Positions 35,563-45,426 of a stretch of 45,426 nt of DNA are shown here, piece by piece. The position numbers and the translations under genes were made by a program. The stretch comes from Pseudomonadota bacterium. GTDB taxonomy: Bacteria; Pseudomonadota; Gammaproteobacteria; Burkholderiales; Burkholderiaceae_C. How positions within the stretch are numbered: position 1 is the first letter of the stretch; each line of letters begins with the position of its first letter. The notes beneath the pieces were generated by a model. That model was not told where the DNA came from and ran no database searches. It worked only from the letters and a program-made list of their open reading frames with translations. Location of the stretch: the NCBI GenBank assembly GCA_030538085.1, contig JAUNUR010000020.1:1-45426 (forward strand). Direction: 5' to 3'.

Positions 35563-38350
35563 CAAAAACCGCCTGCCACAGCCGCTGGATGGCCAGGCGC
35601 TCGGCGGCGAGTGTTTCCAACGCGACCTGAGTGGGCTGCTCGTCCAGGCGTGCGCGGTGCTGCACGCGCCGCAGTTCGCGGTAGGCGTCGGCCGCGGTCT
35701 GGCCCACGCCGGCGGGCAGCAGGCCGGCGTCCTCGGCGCGGCGCAGCAGGGCGATGTTGCCCAGGTTGGCGGCCAGCTCGGGGTGCTGGGCGGTGTGCGC
35801 CAGCACCAGGTACTGGGTGACGAACTCGGCATCCACCATGCCGCCGGGGCTGTGCTTGACGTCGAACAACCCGTCGGCGACGGGGTGCGCGCCGCGCATC
35901 TTCTCGCGCATGGCGATGATCTCGCCGCGCAGGGCGGCGTGGTCGCGCGGCGCGGTGATGACGGCGTGGCGCACGGCGTCGAAGCGGGCGGTGAGGGCGT
36001 CGCCCTCGGCCACCACCGTGCCAGGGGCAGCGGGCGGCACCATCCTCGCCCGCGTCATGGCCTGGTGCTCCCAGGTCCAGGCGGTGTTGCTGCCGCGGTT
36101 TTCCTGGTAGTCGGCGTAGGCGTCGATGTCGGTCACCAGCAGGCCGGAGTTGCCGTTGGGCCGCAGCGCGGTGTCGATCTCGAACAGGTCGCCCTCGCCG
36201 GTTTTCACCGTCAGCCAGGTGATGAGCTTACGCACGAAGGCGCCGTAGATCTCCTGCGCGTCCTCGTGCTCGTCGTCGAACACGAACACGATGTCCAGGT
36301 CGCTGCCGTAGCCCAGCTCCTTGCCGCCCAGCTTACCGTAGCCAATGATGCCCAGGCGCGGCTCGTCGCGGTGCTTCTGGCGCAGGTGCGGCCAGCACCA
36401 GCGCATGGTCAGGCGCAGGATGGCGTCGGCCAGCGCCGACAGGTCGTCGGCCACCTGCTCCACCGTGATGCGGCCTTCCACGTCGCGCGCCAGCGTGCGG
36501 AAGGTCTCGGCATGGTGCGCGCGGCGCAGCAGGTTGAGCAGGTTCTCCTCGTCGTCCTCCTGGCCGCGTGCCAGTGCGGCACGGCGCAGTTCCAGTTCGT
36601 GCTCGAAGGCGGCGGCGTCGAAGCGCTCGTTCAGCAGGCTGGGGCTGGCCAGCTCGTCGATGACGCCGGGGTGCTGCATGGCGTAGCGCGCCGGCCAGCG
36701 CGCCGCGCCCAGCACGCGCAGCAGGCGCTCGTGCACGGCGGGGCGCTCCAGTAGCAGGGCGATGTAGCTTTCGCGGCGCAGCAGCGGCTCGACCCAGTCG
36801 GCCAGGCGCAGCACGCCGTCTTCATTGACGCGGCCTTCTTCCAGCCACTGCGCGGTGCGCTGCAGCAGGCGCATCAGGCGGCCACGAGCCTCGTCGCGCA
36901 GCGCCAGCACGCGCGGGTGCTCGGGCCATTCGGCCAGGTGCGCGCGCACGCGCTCAGGGAAGGCGGGCAGCACGGCGTCGATGTCGTCCGGCACGGCGCG
37001 CGCCTCGCCGTTGGGGCCTTTCTGGCAGGTCTTGCAGGGCGCGTCGCCACCCAGCAGGCGGTCGAACTCTTGCGCGACGAATTCGCGGTGCGTGTCCAGC
37101 TCTGCCAGGAAGGGGCAGGCGCCGTCGTGGCCCAGCGTGCGGGCGATCCAGTCCAGATCGGCATCGCTGGTCGGCAGGATGTGGGTCTGCTGGTCGTCCA
37201 GGTACTGGATGCGGTGCTCGACCCGGCGCAGGAACACGTAGGCACGGGCCAGCGCGTCGGCGGTTTCGGCGGGCATCAGCTCGGCGTAGGCCACGCGGCG
37301 CAGCGCCTCCAGCGTGGGGCGGGTGCGCAACTCGGGAAACTGGCCGCCGCGCACCACCTGCAGCAGTTGCACGGTGAATTCGATCTCGCGGATGCCGCCG
37401 CGCGAGAGCTTCACGTCGTTGGCGCGCTCGGGCCGGCCGGCGCTGCGGCGGCTGGCGTGGCTGCGGATCTGGTCGTGCAGCGTGCGCAGCGATTCGAACA
37501 CGCTGTAGTCGAGGTACTTGCGGAACACAAAGGGCAGCACCACGCCGCGCAAGGCCTGGGCCGAGCCGCTGGCGATGGCCGCGCGCGGCGCCACCACGCG
37601 GCTCTTGAGCCAGGCAAAGCGCTCCCATTCGCGGCCCTGCACCAGCATGTATTCCTCCAGCGCATCCAGCGAGCAGGCCGGCGGGCCGGAGTTGCCGTTG
37701 GGCCGCAGCGCCAGGTCGACGCGGAACACGAAGCCGTGCTCGGTGGTGTCGCCGATCAGGCCCTGGATCAGCTTGACCGCGCGGGTGAAGTATTCGTGCA
37801 CCGTGATCTGCCCGCGCCCGTCGTCGCGGCCAGCGGTTTCACCGTCTTCGTCGTAGACGTAGATCAGGTCGATGTCGCTGGACACGTTCAACTCGCGCGC
37901 GCCGAACTTGCCCATGCCGACCACCCACAGCTGGGCGCGCTGGCCGGCCTCGGTCATGGGCGCGCCGTGGCGTTCGTCAAGCTGGGCGAAAGCCTCGGCG
38001 CAGGCGGCGTCCAGCGCCAGTTCGGCCAGGTCGGTGACGGCGCGGGTCACCACGTCCAGCGGCGCGGCCTGCTCGCAATCGAGCACCACCAGGCGCTCCA
38101 TCACCAACTGGCGCAGGATGCGCAGGCGGGCGCCCAGTTCGTCGTGGCCGCGTTCGGCCAGCGCCGCCAGGCAGGCCGCCATGCCGTCGCCGGTGGGTAC
38201 GCCGGGCGGCAGCAGGGGCAGTTCGTCTTCGTAGCGGCGGCGCAGGCGCTGCACCAGGCGCGAATGCCCGGCGCTGTCGGGCATTCCAAAGAAGTCGGTT
38301 AACAAAGATTCACGGTTGGCACAAGAACCTTGCGCATCGCCACGGGTCAT
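35558..38350 (-). CDS. glnE: Glutamine synthetase adenylyltransferase/adenylyl-removase
   Basis: A 930-residue bifunctional enzyme that adenylylates and deadenylylates glutamine synthetase in response to PII. Two nucleotidyltransferase domains are visible: the adenylyl-removase half with the metal-site SSDIDLIYVYD near residue 150, and the adenylyltransferase half with GYGSDLDIVFVFDDE near 680. Each is followed by the conserved LRPNGNSG signature (ALRPNGNSGPP and ALRPNGNSGLL). Length is as in E. coli GlnE. The ATG at 38350 follows a modest GAAGAA ribosome site. The divergent YhdP-like gene starts only 35 bases away if its TTG start is used. Confidence 0.97.
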   Translation of the reverse strand: MTRGDAQGSCANRESLLTDFFGMPDSAGHSRLVQRLRRRYEDELPLLPPGVPTGDGMAACLAALAERGHDELGARLRILRQLVMERLVVLDCEQAAPLDVVTRAVTDLAELALDAACAEAFAQLDERHGAPMTEAGQRAQLWVVGMGKFGARELNVSSDIDLIYVYDEDGETAGRDDGRGQITVHEYFTRAVKLIQGLIGDTTEHGFVFRVDLALRPNGNSGPPACSLDALEEYMLVQGREWERFAWLKSRVVAPRAAIASGSAQALRGVVLPFVFRKYLDYSVFESLRTLHDQIRSHASRRSAGRPERANDVKLSRGGIREIEFTVQLLQVVRGGQFPELRTRPTLEALRRVAYAELMPAETADALARAYVFLRRVEHRIQYLDDQQTHILPTSDADLDWIARTLGHDGACPFLAELDTHREFVAQEFDRLLGGDAPCKTCQKGPNGEARAVPDDIDAVLPAFPERVRAHLAEWPEHPRVLALRDEARGRLMRLLQRTAQWLEEGRVNEDGVLRLADWVEPLLRRESYIALLLERPAVHERLLRVLGAARWPARYAMQHPGVIDELASPSLLNERFDAAAFEHELELRRAALARGQEDDEENLLNLLRRAHHAETFRTLARDVEGRITVEQVADDLSALADAILRLTMRWCWPHLRQKHRDEPRLGIIGYGKLGGKELGYGSDLDIVFVFDDEHEDAQEIYGAFVRKLITWLTVKTGEGDLFEIDTALRPNGNSGLLVTDIDAYADYQENRGSNTAWTWEHQAMTRARMVPPAAPGTVVAEGDALTARFDAVRHAVITAPRDHAALRGEIIAMREKMRGAHPVADGLFDVKHSPGGMVDAEFVTQYLVLAHTAQHPELAANLGNIALLRRAEDAGLLPAGVGQTAADAYRELRRVQHRARLDEQPTQVALETLAAERLAIQRLWQAVFE

Positions 38351-38385
38351 AATTTCTTCAGTCCTCCGAGGCAGGCGCTTGGTCG

Positions 38386-41300
38386 TTGAAAGACCTCGCC
38401 CACCCGCTCGCTTTTCGCCCAATCACGCCGTTGCTCCAGTCGTCTCTCAAAATCGCCGCCTTCGTCATGCGCTGGACGGTGCGCGGCGTCGTTGCCTTGT
38501 TGCTGCTGCTGCTGGTGGCCTGGGGCATCCTCCACTGGTTCATTGTGCCGCGAATCGACGAATTTCGCCCCCGGTTGGAGCAGCTCGCCTCGCGTGCGAT
38601 TTCAACGCCCGTCACCATCGGCGCGATCACGGCCAAGTCCAATGGTCTCGTGCCGGCGGTGTCGCTGCGCGACGTGCGCGTGCATGACCCCACGGGGCGC
38701 GCCGGTTTGCACGTGCCGCAGGTGCTGGCGGCGTTTTCCGTGCTGTCGCTCGGTCGTGGCGCGCTGGAGCAACTGGTCATCGACCAGCCCAGCCTGGAAT
38801 TGCGCCGCACCGCCGATGGCCGGCTGCTGGTGGGCGGTATCGACTTGTCGGGCGACGCGTCGGGCGACACGGGGGCGGCAGACTGGTTCTTCTCGCAGCC
38901 CGAATTCATCGTGCGCGGAGGCCGCGTGCGCTGGGTGGACGAGCGCCGCGGCGCGCCGCCAGTGGCGCTGAACGATGTGCAACTGGTCGTGCGCAACGGC
39001 TATGGCCGCCATCAGCTGCGGCTGGACGCCACGCCCGACGCCGCCTGGGGCAACCGCTTCACGCTGCTCGGGCAGTTCCGCCAGCCGGTGTTCTCGCGCC
39101 ATCCGGGTTTCTGGCGCGACTGGGAAGGCAGCGCCTTCGCTGATTTCGAGCGCGTGGACGTGTCCCAACTGCGCCAGTACGCCGACCTGAAGACCGACTG
39201 GGGCGTGGACCTGCGCGGTGGCCGGGGCGCCCTGCGTCTGTGGCTGGACCTGAAAAAGGGCCAGGTGACGGCGGCCACCACCGACATGGCGCTGGGCGGC
39301 GTGGCCGCCACCTTCGGCCCCCGGCTGGAGCCGCTGGCGTTCACCTCGCTGACGGGCCGCCTGGGCTGGCGCGACACGGGCAACGGGATGGAGGTGGATA
39401 CCCGCGATCTGCATTTCGTCGACGCCGACGGCCTGGCCTGGCCGGGCGGCAACCTGATGCTGAACTACCGCGATGCGGCCGGCGGCGAGCTGCGCGGCGA
39501 CCGGCTGGATCTGGGCGCGCTGGCCAAGATCGCGCTGCGCCTGCCGCTGCCCGCCGCCGTGCATGAACGGCTGCGATCGCACCCCGTGCAAGGGCTGGTG
39601 GAGCGCATCCATGCCCGGTGGGACGGTCCGCTGGAGGCGCCGCGCGGCTGGCGCGTGCAGGCCAGGGCCAGCGCGGTGACGGTGGGCGCCCGCCCGGCGC
39701 CGCCCGCGCCCAACGGCAAGCCGGTCGAGGGCATTCCCGGTGTCGAGGGCGCCACGCTGGAGCTGGACGCGACGTCCGCTGGCGGCCAGGCGTCGCTGGC
39801 GATCCAGGATGGCGCGCTCACCTTGCCCGGCGTGTTCGACGAGCCACGCATTCCGCTGGCCGAGTTCAACACCCGCGCGCGCTGGCGCGTGCAGGACGGT
39901 CAGATCACGCTGGACGTGGACGAGCTGAAGCTGCGCAACGCCGATGCCGTGGGCGGCTTCAAGGGGCGCTGGCACACTTTTGCCCGGCAGCAGGGCGCCG
40001 CCCGCTTTCCGGGCGTGCTGGACTTGTCGGGCGCCTTCAGCCGCGCCAACGGCGCGCGCATTCACCGCTACCTGCCGCTGGGCGTGCCCGAGTCGGCGCG
40101 CCGCTACGTGCGCGAGGCCGTGCTGGCGGGCGAGGCGCGCGACGTGGCGGTGCGCGTCAAGGGTGATCTGCGTGAAATCGGCAGCGCCAAGCCGCCGCCG
40201 GGCAGTGAATTCCGCTTCGCCGGGCAGGTGCGTGACGCCACGCTGGCCTACGTGCCGCCCAGCTTGCAGCCGGGCGGGCAGGTGCCGTGGCCGGCGCTGG
40301 AAAAGCTGTCGGGTGAACTGATCTTCGACCACAACAGCATGCAGGTGAAGAACGCCCGGGCGCAGGTGCGCGGGCATCCAGGCTGGCAGTTCACGCGGGT
40401 GCAGGCGGGCATTGCCGACCTGGGGTACACGCGCGTGCTGGTAGATGCCGAAGGCGCCGGGCCGCTGTCGGCGGCGCTGGGCATCGTGCAGCGCTCGCCG
40501 CTGTCGGCGCTGACCCAGCAGGCCCTGGACCGCGCCACGGCCACGGGCAACGCCAGCCTGCGCCTGAAGCTGGATTTGCCGATCAACCAGATTCGCGATG
40601 CCCAGGTGCAAGGGCATGTGCAACTGGCGGGCAACGAGTTGCGCATCACGCCCGACACGCCCTTGCTGACGCAGGCGCGCGGCGCGGTGGCGTTCACCGA
40701 CACCGGCTTCACGCTGCAGGACACGCGGGCGCAACTGCTGGGCGGCGAGGCGCGGCTGACGGGCGGCAGCCAGTCTTCCGCGGGTGGCGCGCCCGCCGTG
40801 CGGCTGCATGTCAAGGGCACCGCCACGGCGGAAGGGCTGCGTGGCGCCAGCGACTGGGCGCCGCTGCCCGGCATCGCGCGCCAGGCCACGGGCAGCGCGG
40901 CCTATGAGGCGGTGATCGGCTTTCGCGCCGGCGAGCCCGATGTGCTGGTCACCAGCGATTTGCGTGGCATGGCGTTCGATTTGCCCGCGCCCCTGACCAA
41001 GCCGGCTGACGCGGCCTGGCCGCTGCGCTATGAAAGCGGCCAGGCCGCCGCCGGGCGCACCCGCTTGCGCGTGGCCGTGGCCGAGCAACTGGCGGTGGAA
41101 TATGAGCGCGATGCCGCATCGGGCCGGGTGCTGCGCGGCGTCATCGGTGTCGGGCGGCAGGCCCAGCCGCAACTGGCCATGCCAGACAGCGGCGTGCTGG
41201 CCCGCGTGCACATGCCGCGCCTGGATGCGCCGGCCTGGGATGCCGCGCTGACCCGCGTGTTTGGCGACGACGCGCCCGAGCCATCGGCGCCCACGCAGGC

Positions 41301-42540
41301 ACGGGCGGAAAGCGGCTTCGTGCCCGGCGTGTGGTCGCTGCGCGCGGACGAACTGCTGGCGGACGGCCACGTGCTGCACGACGTGGCGGCCAGCGGCACG
41401 CGCGAAGGCGCCAGGTGGCGCGCCGACGTGCAGGCGCGCGAGCTGAGCGGCCAGGTCGAATACAACGAGGGCACGGCCGGTGGCCGCGCCGGCAAGGTGC
41501 ATGCGCGGCTGACGCGGCTCAGCATTCCCGCCAGTGCCAGCGACGACCAGACCTTGCTGGCGCGCCCGCCGTCCCACATTCCAGCGCTGGACGTGGTGGT
41601 CGATGATTTCGAGTTGCGCGGCAAGAAGCTGGGCCGGCTGGAAGTGGAAGCCATCAACCACGATGTGGCTCCGGCGGGCCAGGGCGCAGGCGCGCAGGAG
41701 TGGGAACTCACGCGCCTGGCCGTGCGCACCCCCGAGGCCACCTTCACCGCCAGCGGGCGCTGGGCCACGGCGGCACGCGGCCCGGCGCTGCCGGTCAACC
41801 CGCGCGGACCGCGCGCGCCCGACGACCCGCGCCGCACGGCGCTGGATTTCAAGCTCGACATCCGCGACGCCGGCCATTTGCTGGCGCGCTTCGACATGCC
41901 CGGCGTGCTGGCGCGCGGGCGCGGACAGATCGAGGGCAGCCTGGGCTGGCGTGGCGCGCCGTTTTCGCCGCATTACCCCAGCATGGCGGGCAAGCTGCGC
42001 GTGGACGTGGGCGCCGGGCAGTTCCTGAAGGCCGACCCCGGCGCGGCCAAATTGCTGAGCGTGCTCAGCCTTCAGGCACTGCCCCGCCGGCTGACGCTGG
42101 ATTTCCGCGACCTGTTCTCCGCCGGCTTCGCGTTTGACTTCGTGCGCGGCGACGTCGACGTGCAGCGCGGCATCGCCGCCACCCGCAACCTGCAAATGAA
42201 AGGCATCAACGCCGCCGTGTTGATGGAAGGCAGCGCGGACATCGGCCAGGAGACGCAGGACTTGCGCGTGCTGGTGGTGCCCGAAATCGACGCCGGCACC
42301 GCCGCGCTGGCCGCCACCATGATCAACCCCGCCATCGGCATCGGCGCCTTCATCGCACAATTGGTGCTCAAGCAGCCGCTGATCAAGGCCGCCACGCGCG
42401 AGTTCCACGTCGGCGGCGGTTGGGACGACCCGCAGGTCAAGCGCGTCGACACGCGGGCCAGCGGCGCGGCCGCGGCAGCCAGTGCGCCGGCATCGGCCGC
42501 CTTGCCAGCCGAACCCGTCAACGAGGAGGAAAAGCCATGA
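38386..42540 (+). CDS. YhdP-like AsmA family membrane protein
   Basis: A 1384-residue protein with a single N-terminal membrane anchor (about residues 34-54) and a very long periplasmic region made of repeated beta-rich AsmA/DUF3971 segments. The C-terminus MINPAIGIGAFIAQLVLKQP with FHVGGGWDDPQV is characteristic of the TIGR02099/YhdP group. YhdP and its paralogues form bridges that move phospholipids to the outer membrane in E. coli; the same role is inferred here. The start is uncertain: TTG at 38386 (with GAGGCAGG upstream) or ATG at 38467 (MRWTVRGV), which begins just before the anchor. The stop overlaps the Nit-type gene start (ATGA). Confidence 0.93.
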   Translation: MKDLAHPLAFRPITPLLQSSLKIAAFVMRWTVRGVVALLLLLLVAWGILHWFIVPRIDEFRPRLEQLASRAISTPVTIGAITAKSNGLVPAVSLRDVRVHDPTGRAGLHVPQVLAAFSVLSLGRGALEQLVIDQPSLELRRTADGRLLVGGIDLSGDASGDTGAADWFFSQPEFIVRGGRVRWVDERRGAPPVALNDVQLVVRNGYGRHQLRLDATPDAAWGNRFTLLGQFRQPVFSRHPGFWRDWEGSAFADFERVDVSQLRQYADLKTDWGVDLRGGRGALRLWLDLKKGQVTAATTDMALGGVAATFGPRLEPLAFTSLTGRLGWRDTGNGMEVDTRDLHFVDADGLAWPGGNLMLNYRDAAGGELRGDRLDLGALAKIALRLPLPAAVHERLRSHPVQGLVERIHARWDGPLEAPRGWRVQARASAVTVGARPAPPAPNGKPVEGIPGVEGATLELDATSAGGQASLAIQDGALTLPGVFDEPRIPLAEFNTRARWRVQDGQITLDVDELKLRNADAVGGFKGRWHTFARQQGAARFPGVLDLSGAFSRANGARIHRYLPLGVPESARRYVREAVLAGEARDVAVRVKGDLREIGSAKPPPGSEFRFAGQVRDATLAYVPPSLQPGGQVPWPALEKLSGELIFDHNSMQVKNARAQVRGHPGWQFTRVQAGIADLGYTRVLVDAEGAGPLSAALGIVQRSPLSALTQQALDRATATGNASLRLKLDLPINQIRDAQVQGHVQLAGNELRITPDTPLLTQARGAVAFTDTGFTLQDTRAQLLGGEARLTGGSQSSAGGAPAVRLHVKGTATAEGLRGASDWAPLPGIARQATGSAAYEAVIGFRAGEPDVLVTSDLRGMAFDLPAPLTKPADAAWPLRYESGQAAAGRTRLRVAVAEQLAVEYERDAASGRVLRGVIGVGRQAQPQLAMPDSGVLARVHMPRLDAPAWDAALTRVFGDDAPEPSAPTQARAESGFVPGVWSLRADELLADGHVLHDVAASGTREGARWRADVQARELSGQVEYNEGTAGGRAGKVHARLTRLSIPASASDDQTLLARPPSHIPALDVVVDDFELRGKKLGRLEVEAINHDVAPAGQGAGAQEWELTRLAVRTPEATFTASGRWATAARGPALPVNPRGPRAPDDPRRTALDFKLDIRDAGHLLARFDMPGVLARGRGQIEGSLGWRGAPFSPHYPSMAGKLRVDVGAGQFLKADPGAAKLLSVLSLQALPRRLTLDFRDLFSAGFAFDFVRGDVDVQRGIAATRNLQMKGINAAVLMEGSADIGQETQDLRVLVVPEIDAGTAALAATMINPAIGIGAFIAQLVLKQPLIKAATREFHVGGGWDDPQVKRVDTRASGAAAAASAPASAALPAEPVNEEEKP

Positions 42541-43358
42541 AAGTCGCCGCCATCCAGATGGTGTCGGGCACCCGCGTCGACGACAACCTGCGCGATGCGC
42601 ACGCGCTGCTGGCGCAGGCCGCGCGGGCCGGGGCCGAGCTGGCCGTGCTGCCCGAATACTTCTGCGTCATGGGTCAGCGCGACACCGACAAGCTGGCGCT
42701 GCAGGAAGTGCTGGGCGAGGGGGCAATCCAGGACTGGCTGGCCGCCACGGCGCGCGAGCTGGGCCTGTGGATCGTCGGTGGCACGCTGCCGCTGTCGTGC
42801 GAACCGCGCGACGAAGCGCGGGTGCGCAATGCGTCGCTGGCGTTCAACCCGCAAGGCGAGCGCGTGGCGTGTTACGACAAGATTCACCTGTTCAAGTTCG
42901 ACGACGGCACGCGCGCCTACGACGAGGCGGCGGTGCTGGCGCGCGGTAGCGTGCCCACGCTGTTCGAGCTGCCGTCGCGCGACGGCCACGCGTGGCGCAT
43001 TGGCATGAGCGTGTGCTACGACCTGCGTTTTCCCGAGCTGTACCGCGCCTATGCGGCGCAGGGGGCCGACCTGCTGCTGGTGCCCAGCGCCTTCACCCAC
43101 GTTACCGGCCAGGCGCACTGGGAAGTGCTGCTGCGCGCCCGCGCCATCGAAAACCTGGCGGGCGTCATCGCCGCCGCGCAGGGCGGCCTGCACGAGAACG
43201 GGCGCCGCACCTGGGGGCACAGCATGGTGGTCGATGCCTGGGGCCAGGTGCTGGGCGTGCAGCCCGAGGGCGCTGCCGTGGTGCTGGCCGACCTGGATGC
43301 GGGGCAACTGGCGGCGCGGCGGGCGCAACTGCCGGCGTTGCTGCACCGCAGGCTGTGA
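42537..43358 (+). CDS. Carbon-nitrogen hydrolase, Nit/deaminated glutathione amidase type
   Basis: A 273-residue nitrilase-superfamily amidase. The catalytic triad is clear: Glu in AVLPEYF (near residue 41), Lys in CYDKIHLF (near 114), Cys in MSVCYDLRFPE (near 157). The RFPELYR and KIHLF context fits the Nit1/NitB branch (deaminated glutathione amidase), a metabolite-repair enzyme. A four-base ATGA overlap and GAGGAGG ribosome site couple it to the YhdP-like gene; the pair is common in this bacterial group. Confidence 0.92.
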   Translation: MKVAAIQMVSGTRVDDNLRDAHALLAQAARAGAELAVLPEYFCVMGQRDTDKLALQEVLGEGAIQDWLAATARELGLWIVGGTLPLSCEPRDEARVRNASLAFNPQGERVACYDKIHLFKFDDGTRAYDEAAVLARGSVPTLFELPSRDGHAWRIGMSVCYDLRFPELYRAYAAQGADLLLVPSAFTHVTGQAHWEVLLRARAIENLAGVIAAAQGGLHENGRRTWGHSMVVDAWGQVLGVQPEGAAVVLADLDAGQLAARRAQLPALLHRRL

Positions 43359-43373
43359 GGTGGGGCGGTCAGC

Positions 43374-45248
43374 TTAGGCGAGCCCGGTGCTCAGGCTCAC
43401 CCGCACCACCTCTTCCCCATAGCGCTCCAGCTTGGTCGCGCCCATGCCGCTGATGCCTTGCAGGTCGTCCAGCGACCGTGGCGCGCGGGCGGCGATGGCG
43501 GTCAGGGTGGCGTCGTGGAAGATCACGTAGGCGGGCAGGTTGTGCTCGCGCGCCACCTCGCCGCGCCAGGCTTTCAGCGCCGCGAAGCGCGCCTGCGCGG
43601 CAGTGTCCAGCTCGGCCACGGCGGGGGCTGGCGTGGCGGTGCGTGGCTTGCGCGTGCGCTCACGCGCAGGGGCGGCCGTGGCGGCGCGCAGGCGCACGGG
43701 TTGCTCGCCTTTCAGGATCGGGCGCGCGGGCTCCAGCAGCTTCAGGGTGTTGTAGGCCTGTGCGTCGACGTGCAGCGCGCCGACGGCGATCAGCTGGCGC
43801 AGCACGCCACGCAACTGCGCCTCGCTGAATTCGGCGCCGATGCCGAAGGTGGACAACTGCTCGTGGCCGAACTGGGCCACCTTGTCGGTGCGCTTGCCGC
43901 GCACGATGTCCATGATGTGGCCGGCGCCAAAGCCGATACCGCTCATTTGTTGCACGCGGTAGATGGTGGACAGCAGCTTGCGCGCGCAGTCGGTGGCGTC
44001 CCAGACGTCGGGCGGCCGCAGGCAGTTGTCGCAGTTGCCGCAGGGCTGGCTGGCCTCGCCGAAATAGCGCAGCAACCGCACGCGCCGGCAGTCGGTGGCT
44101 TCGGCCAGGGCCAGCAGGGCGTCGAGCTTGGACACCATGACCTGCTTGAAGTCCGCCTCGGCCGGGCTTTCGTCGATCATGCGGCGCTGGTTCACCACGT
44201 CCTGCAGGCCGTAGGCCATCCAGGCGTTGGCCGGCTCGCCGTCGCGGCCAGCGCGGCCGGTTTCCTGGTAGTAGCCCTCGATGTTCTTGGGCATGTCCAC
44301 GTGGGCGACGAAGCGCACGTCGGGCTTGTCAATGCCCATGCCGAAGGCGATGGTGGCGCACATCACCACGCCCGCGTCGGGCTCGGCGCGCAGAAAACGA
44401 TCCTGGTTCTGCTGGCGCGTGGCCGCGTCCAGGCCGGCGTGGTAGGGCAGCGCGTCGATGCCGTGCTCGCACAGCGTGGCGGCCAGCTCTTCCACCCGCT
44501 TGCGCGACTGGCAGTAGACGATGCCGGCCTCGCCCGCGTGCTCGCGCTCGATGAAGGCCAGCAGCTGGCGCGTTGGGTCCTTCTTCTCGACGATTGCGTA
44601 ACGGATGTTTGGCCTGTCGAAGCTGCTGACGAACTGCTTGGCGTGCTCCAGTTGCAGGCGCTCGATGATGTCGGCGCGGGTCACGTCGTCGGCGGTGGCG
44701 GTGAGCGCGATGCGCGGCACCTGGGCGAAGCGCTCGTGCAGCACCGTCAACTGGCGGTATTCAGGGCGGAAGTCGTGCCCCCACTGGCTCACGCAATGCG
44801 CCTCGTCGATGGCGAACAGGCTCAAGGCGCCGTGCGCGTGCAGCGTGTCCAGCAGGCCCAGAAAGCGCGGCGTGCCCACGCGCTCGGGCGCGGCGTACAG
44901 CAGCGTCAGCTGGCCGGCCAGCAGGCGCCGCTCGATGTCCTCGGTCTGCTCCCAGTCCTGCGTGGAGTTGAGAAAGGCCGCCGCCACGCCGGCCTCGTGT
45001 AGCGCGCCCACCTGGTCGTGCATGAGCGCGATCAGGGGCGATACCACCAGCGTCACGCCGTGGCCAGCCCGCTGGCGCGCGATGGCGGGAATCTGGTAGC
45101 ACAGGCTTTTGCCGCCGCCGGTGGGCATCAGCACCAGCGCATCGCCGCCGGCGGTGACGTGGTGGACGATGGCCTGCTGCTGGCCGCGAAAGGCGGGGTA
45201 GCCGAAGACCTCGTTCAGGATGTTGGTGGGGACGGAAGATGCGGACAC
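43374..45248 (-). CDS. recQ: ATP-dependent DNA helicase RecQ
   Basis: A 624-residue 3'-5' helicase for recombination and replication-fork repair. Motif I is [15 protein letters not shown], motif [19 protein letters not shown], motif [11 protein letters not shown], motif [14 protein letters not shown]. Zinc-binding cysteines are in [20 protein letters not shown] with a further Cys, followed by the winged-helix and an HRDC domain at the C-terminus (about 535-610). The start is unclear: GTG at 45248 (VSASSVP) is chosen because it fits the family; a GTG at 45302 and TTG at 45329 are also in frame, the last overlapping the divergent metH start. Confidence 0.96.
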   Translation of the reverse strand: MSASSVPTNILNEVFGYPAFRGQQQAIVHHVTAGGDALVLMPTGGGKSLCYQIPAIARQRAGHGVTLVVSPLIALMHDQVGALHEAGVAAAFLNSTQDWEQTEDIERRLLAGQLTLLYAAPERVGTPRFLGLLDTLHAHGALSLFAIDEAHCVSQWGHDFRPEYRQLTVLHERFAQVPRIALTATADDVTRADIIERLQLEHAKQFVSSFDRPNIRYAIVEKKDPTRQLLAFIEREHAGEAGIVYCQSRKRVEELAATLCEHGIDALPYHAGLDAATRQQNQDRFLRAEPDAGVVMCATIAFGMGIDKPDVRFVAHVDMPKNIEGYYQETGRAGRDGEPANAWMAYGLQDVVNQRRMIDESPAEADFKQVMVSKLDALLALAEATDCRRVRLLRYFGEASQPCGNCDNCLRPPDVWDATDCARKLLSTIYRVQQMSGIGFGAGHIMDIVRGKRTDKVAQFGHEQLSTFGIGAEFSEAQLRGVLRQLIAVGALHVDAQAYNTLKLLEPARPILKGEQPVRLRAATAAPARERTRKPRTATPAPAVAELDTAAQARFAALKAWRGEVAREHNLPAYVIFHDATLTAIAARAPRSLDDLQGISGMGATKLERYGEEVVRVSLSTGLA

Positions 45249-45322
45249 GGCAAGCGGCGAAGAAAACCCTGGATTGTCCGCAATGGAGACGGGTGCGCCC
45301 ACGCTCTCTAGAATCCGGCGCC

Positions 45323-45426
45323 ATGACAACGCCCGCCTATACCCGCGCCGCCGCGCTGCCCGCCATCCTGCGCCAACGCCTCGTCATCCTCGATGGCGCC
45401 ATGGGCACCATGATTCAGCGCTTCAA
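45323..45426 (+). CDS. metH: Methionine synthase, N-terminal fragment
   Basis: Begins [20 protein letters not shown] and continues [14 protein letters not shown] to the window edge. The [14 protein letters not shown] motif is the start of the homocysteine-binding domain of cobalamin-dependent methionine synthase. Only 34 codons are in the window. It is divergent from recQ, with 74 bases between the chosen starts. Confidence 0.9.
   Translation, partial: MTTPAYTRAAALPAILRQRLVILDGAMGTMIQRF

Noticed and set aside
38602-42408. 1268-codon minus-strand open frame opposite the YhdP-like gene
   Set aside because: Codon-bias shadow; composition is dominated by Arg, Gln, His and Ala with no domain, whereas the plus strand gives a full YhdP-like protein.
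45249-45322. Riboswitch (SAM or cobalamin) before metH
   Set aside because: Only 74 bases separate recQ and metH and no long conserved fold or terminator is visible, so there is no room or signal for it.

Overview
This window looks like a chromosomal segment of a high-GC betaproteobacterium, most likely of the Comamonadaceae (Burkholderiales). That inference rests on the strong GC3 codon bias, the gene content and gene order (tkt next to gap, cysTWA with linked sulfate-binding proteins, uvrA near ssb), and on several short intergenic palindromes that I associate with that family. It is mostly housekeeping DNA with no phage, insertion sequence, CRISPR array, rRNA or tRNA that I can see. About 30 protein genes are supported. 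uvrA is cut at the left edge and metH at the right edge.

Layout. 1-2.8 kb: uvrA (minus). 2.9-5.9 kb: five minus-strand genes that read as one unit: a DnrO-like small exported protein, a DUF6448-type exported protein whose predicted mature N-terminus is His-Cys-Asp, a minimal S26 signal peptidase, an FmdE-like protein (the last two overlap by ATGA), and a Crp/Fnr regulator without Fe-S cysteines. The combination of a His-Cys-Asp N-terminus and a dedicated small signal peptidase recalls the nickel superoxide dismutase SodN/SodX pair, and this is the best candidate for an undescribed system. 6.1-11 kb: a lipoprotein ecotin with Arg at P1, an MFS transporter overlapping tail-to-tail with a ClC channel that lacks the gating Glu, ssb, and an exported methyltransferase-like protein. 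11.4-17.4 kb: the sulfate importer cysA-cysW-cysT with two tandem paralogous sulfate-binding proteins, each behind a matching AT-rich upstream region. 17.9-19.7 kb: an M23 peptidase and an L,D-transpeptidase (cell wall). 20.1-22 kb: a subtilisin-like protease with a GlyGly-CTERM tail. 22-25.6 kb: tkt and gap with an Imm1-like gene inserted between them. 25.7-29.7 kb: a repeat-domain lipoprotein and a LuxR-type response regulator with a hybrid histidine kinase. 29.8-35.5 kb: a MurU-like nucleotidyltransferase, a PhnD-like binding protein, pepP, an acyltransferase, a MOSC protein and a rhombosortase. 35.6-45.4 kb: glnE, a YhdP/AsmA-like giant protein, a Nit-type amidase, recQ and the start of metH.

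Two links across the window stand out. The rhombosortase near 35 kb is the processing enzyme expected for the GlyGly-CTERM protease near 20 kb. Small repeats are unusually abundant: REP-type inverted pairs, GGGAGAGGG palindromes, a roughly 118-bp composite element in three copies with imperfect terminal inverted repeats, a 44-bp repeat in two copies, and an AGCGCTT-type family. Two copies of that last family have become coding sequence, one inside the nucleotidyltransferase and one at the CysW C-terminus.
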